DNA of 64,000 nucleotides, from contig CM034233.1 in assembly GCA_019916065.1 (NCBI GenBank), positions 19,169,936 to 19,233,935 of the forward strand, written 5' to 3'. Source of the DNA: Vitellaria paradoxa (Eukaryota > Streptophyta > Magnoliopsida > Ericales > Sapotaceae). The notes beneath the pieces are model-generated. The model had not been told where the DNA came from. It saw only the letters and a program-made list of their open reading frames with translations, and searched no databases. A program made the position numbers and the translations under genes. Positions 60,782 to 64,000 of the stretch are shown in pieces; within the stretch, counting starts at the first letter, position 1; the number at the start of each line of letters is the position of its first letter.

Positions 60782-61965
60782 ATTGTACATTTTTACATGC
60801 ATTCCCATCCGTTCCACAGTAATTTAAGAATGAAAATGACTGAGGGCAGTGGTGGTACAATACAGACCCATAGGTCACACAGGAAAGTCAGTAAAATTAG
60901 CTGAAGCACCAGGGGAGTAGGTGATACAGACAGTATTGGAGAGAGGGGGGGGGATGGCATGGGTGGCTGTTTATTTACTGACTTCTCCAAACAAAGGAGG
61001 TGAACGTACGTAGTTGTGATGCCACATATGGATAATGAAGGTGGGTGTTGAACTCTCGTACAAAGTTGAAAAAAGTTAATTTTTTTCATTTTTCTAAGTT
61101 CACTTTTTTTTTTTTTAAGAGTCTTACGTTCACTGTTACTTAATTATTAAAAATTTAATTTTTTTGTGTTTAAAAAAATCTTAATCTTTTAGTAACAAAT
61201 TTTTAATTTTTTGTTAATCTAACATATTTGTTTTCAATAATTTAAAAAATATTAAAATGGAAGATTGTAATTTTTGTCATTTCAAGAAAACAAAACAAGT
61301 AATAGTGAACAAGTACAAATTTTTTTGTCATTTCAGTGAAAAATATAAAAACAGTAAGAGCTTATTGAAATGTTTTAATTTTTTCAACAACTAGTTGTTC
61401 AAATTTTTTTTTTATTTTGATGTGAAAGTATTAAAAGTTTATAGGGTTAATTGCTAAAATTTTTAGCAACGGATTATTGAAATTATTTAATTTTTTCAAT
61501 AACTACCTATTAAAAATATGGAAAGTAAAGAGGTCATTTTGCGTTAAGTTATTTTTGTCATTAAATAAGAAAATTTTAACTGAATTGAAAAAAAATAAGA
61601 TTACAAATAACGATACCTTGTATGTATTAGAGAGCCTATTTTTATAATAGAGAAAAGTTTACTATGGATTCCGTTCGGAGTTTCACTTTTTTTTTTTAAT
61701 TCTAAATAAATTTCAAATTTTTTTAATTTTTATAATAGAGAAGAAGCTTACTATAGATTTCATTAGGAGTTTTGAATTTTTAAAAGAAATTAAAGAAATT
61801 TTTATTTTTTTATTAAATTTTTTCATATATCATTTTTCATATTTAACTTTTAATTTTTTTAAAATTTGTTTAAGAACACTAAAAACCGTTTATAATTACT
61901 TTTTCGTCTTAACGAGTCCTTAAACCTACCTGTGCATAACGAGTCCTTTTAACCTAACTGTGCAG

Positions 61966-61970
<5 letters not shown>
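60782..61970. other. Intergenic AT-rich DNA
   Basis: No gene recognised. Repeated TTCAATAACT and TTTTTAAT blocks between 61140 and 61870. Confidence 0.45.
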
Positions 61971-62008
<38 letters not shown>

Positions 62009-62017
62009 ACTCTCTCT
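61971..62017 (+). repeat. (CT)n microsatellite
   Basis: About 47 bp of CT with two short interruptions. Confidence 0.9.
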
Positions 62018-62681
62018 GTGCCATGAATAGGCCAGGTACCAATGTCTCGCAGCAGAGAGACTCTGAGACACTGTTAAGCAAAGCCCAATGACACATAGGG
62101 GTAAAGTTGGGATTTTGAGCACTTCCTGCAAGAAGTTACCTAACTGTGCGTAAGGGCTGTCAGGTGAGAGAGTAATGGCAGGGTTGGGCAAAGACAACAG
62201 TATTTGATTTTGTTTGAGATTCTCACCCTGCTTACGTTTGTATTGAGAAAAGGTGGGAGAAGATGAGGTAAAGTAAAATAATTTATAAATTTATTATTTA
62301 TGTAATTAAATAAAAAATAAAATAATTTTTAAAAATTTTTAAAATTTATTAACGAATTTCGGTAAACTAAACCAACCATTGCTAAAGGACGAGTGTTAAA
62401 ATGTCAGTAGTAATATTTACATCATCTGCAACGGGGACAAGCTAGTGAGGGCGTGTATCCCTTACATCCACGTGCGGAGACCTCTAATTTGTTTGGGAAA
62501 AGCAAACATATATATAACTGTTTTTGTTCCGCCCCTTTTTTTTTTTTTTTTAATTCAATACTTTTGCACAGCTGTGAAATATTTCACAAGGACCCACAAC
62601 AATAAAATATTGATTTAATGTCAATTATAATTACCACTGCAAATCATTTTTAATGACATTTTTTAAACTAATGATGTTTAG

Positions 62682-62837
62682 AAAGTGTTTGGTTAGTCAA
62701 AATTAGTCAAAAAATATAGCAAAAGTATGAAAATTTGGTACAAAAGTAATATGTTATGAAATTTAATTAAAAGAAAGTACGAATAATTGATAAAGTTAGT
62801 AAATTTTAGTTAATTTCAACCAACTAAACACTCCTTA
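62682..62837. mobile_element. Short MITE, GTTTGGTTAGTC type
   Basis: AAGTGTTTGGTTAGTCAAAA on the left; TCAACCAACTAAACACTCCTT on the right, shortened to its inverted core. Relative of the copy at 30829. Confidence 0.5.
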
Positions 62838-63418
62838 AAAAAAGGGTACCCCGGTCGTACACCTGCCTTTTTAAAAAATTGCAAAGAATGTTTATATCAT
62901 GGTAAGTGTTAATGACACTCTTAGAGTCACTTAAAATTGTTATTCCAATAGAACGACTTAATACGTTAAATATCAAAGTATACATTATTTTTAATACTTT
63001 CAAATATCATTAAATAGATTTTACATTTTAAGAATTGCTAATATATGATTCGTTAGCGGCATGACATACCATTATGGAGACTTTACTATTTTAAAAAATG
63101 TTAGTATATGATCCTTAAATGACACCTTAAGTGCTATAATTAAATATTCTTGTGATATTAGTAAATTCCATTTGAATCTAATTATTGTAAGAAAAAAAAC
63201 TTAATATTAATATAAGCATTTAAAAAATTAAGCATTTTTATTTGTGTTTCTTAAATTAATTTAATTTTTTAATTGTATTTTTTGATTTAATATCTAATGT
63301 ATTTGAAATAGATAAATATATTGAACTTATAAATAAGTGAGTCCTTAAAAGTTTATTTACATCAATTAAAATTATATGTTATAATTATAGTGATTTTATA
63401 TTAAAGAAAAAAAACAAA

Positions 63419-63612
63419 TGGTTAAATGCTTTTATACCCCCTATATTTAAGTTGATTTGTAATTTATCCCCTCAATTTCAAAAATTAGCACTAATACTCT
63501 TTGTACTGTGCACAAAATGCAACAGTAGGTAAATCCGTGAGTTTTAATTGTGCGTGGCTTACACATGCATCAGTCTAAAACGTTGGCAATCTGAAATGAC
63601 TAAAATACCCTT
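63419..63612 (+). mobile_element. MULE terminal sequence, second copy
   Basis: From GGTTAAATGCTTTTATACCC through AATTTCAAAAATTAGCACTA and CTTTGTACTGT to AAAATACCCTT, the order of blocks follows the left end of the MULE at 39077-39290. It may be the left end of a related element that runs past the window, or an isolated end. A TC-rich stretch follows, as it does at 39330. Confidence 0.55.
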
Positions 63613-63820
63613 CCTTGTCTCCCCCTATTTTTCATCTTCTTCTTCACAGATATATATATATATATATATAACCCTAGGTGGGTTTCTTCCATGACCATTC
63701 TTCCTTTAGTGAAAAATACCTGCCTTCTCCCTCTTCTTCTTCTCTTTCTTCTACTTCTCCCCTTTCTCTCATCCTCTTTCTCAACATCCCTTAACTTAGA
63801 GTGATAAAAATATATATAGG

Positions 63821-63984
63821 CTCTGTTTGGAGCTCTCAAAAAAAAAATCCTACAAATCTCTACAAACACGAATTATGAGACAGTAAAATTTAAATTTTTC
63901 ACTCATTGTACGAATTACGAGATATTTACTTTTACAATTTTATACTATTTTATACAATTTTATATAACTCCAAACACACCTATA
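63821..63984. mobile_element. Short MITE, GTTTGGAG type
   Basis: GGCTCTGTTTGGAGCTCTC on the left, ATAACTCCAAACACACC on the right, flanked by TATA on both sides. Internal TACAAATCTCTACAAACACG as at 24028. Confidence 0.6.
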
Positions 63985-64000
63985 TGCAGAAAGAGATAGA

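Overview
This looks like about 64 kb of nuclear DNA from a eudicot, probably one with a sizeable, repeat-rich genome. The evidence is intron-containing plant transcription-factor genes, strongly AT-rich intergenic DNA, many (AT)n and (GA)n microsatellites, and plant-type Copia, MULE and hAT elements. No species is assigned. I recognise only four host genes; most of the rest is transposon-derived or anonymous AT-rich DNA.

Layout. 1-1133: anonymous DNA with an 11-bp tandem repeat. 1134-2586 (-): six-exon MYB-CC gene of the PHL8 type. 2.6-8.3 kb: its upstream DNA and unassigned sequence. 8.3-10.1 kb: a large AT-rich fold-back element. 10.88-16.41 kb: a decayed Ty1/Copia retrotransposon with two LTRs, on the minus strand, inserted in an older LINE-like remnant. 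17-25 kb: AT-rich DNA with several MITEs and a second fold-back element. 25545-28471 (+): two-exon cycling-DOF-factor gene with ACGTGG motifs upstream. 28.7-36.4 kb: MITEs plus a clustered direct and inverted repeat at 31.7-32.6 kb. 36564-37157 (+): intronless calmodulin-like gene with a duplicated TATA segment. 39.08-47.31 kb: an 8.2-kb Mutator-like element (MULE) with a perfect 9-bp target-site duplication, a broken transposase on the minus strand, a GRF-like zinc-finger ORF on the plus strand, internal tandem repeats and a nested fold-back element. 48.09-48.71 kb: a hAT-type MITE with a perfect 8-bp duplication that carries an snRNA-type USE plus TATA promoter pair. 49999-52079 (-): R2R3-MYB gene of the MYB105/MYB117 group, with a likely 21-nt microexon. 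52.1-64 kb: no recognised host gene, several MITEs, a TE enclosing a GC-rich exon-like block, and at 63.4 kb a second copy of the MULE terminal sequence that may begin an element leaving the window.

The four host genes are unrelated regulators (phosphate/MYB-CC type, photoperiod/DOF type, calcium sensor, organ-boundary or cell-wall type MYB). They do not form a pathway cluster. The strongest leads are the MULE and its nested structure, the USE/TATA pair inside the hAT MITE, the GC-AG intron of PHL8 that is open in frame, the MYB microexon, and the dense set of related short MITEs. All splice sites were placed by eye from motif and reading-frame continuity.
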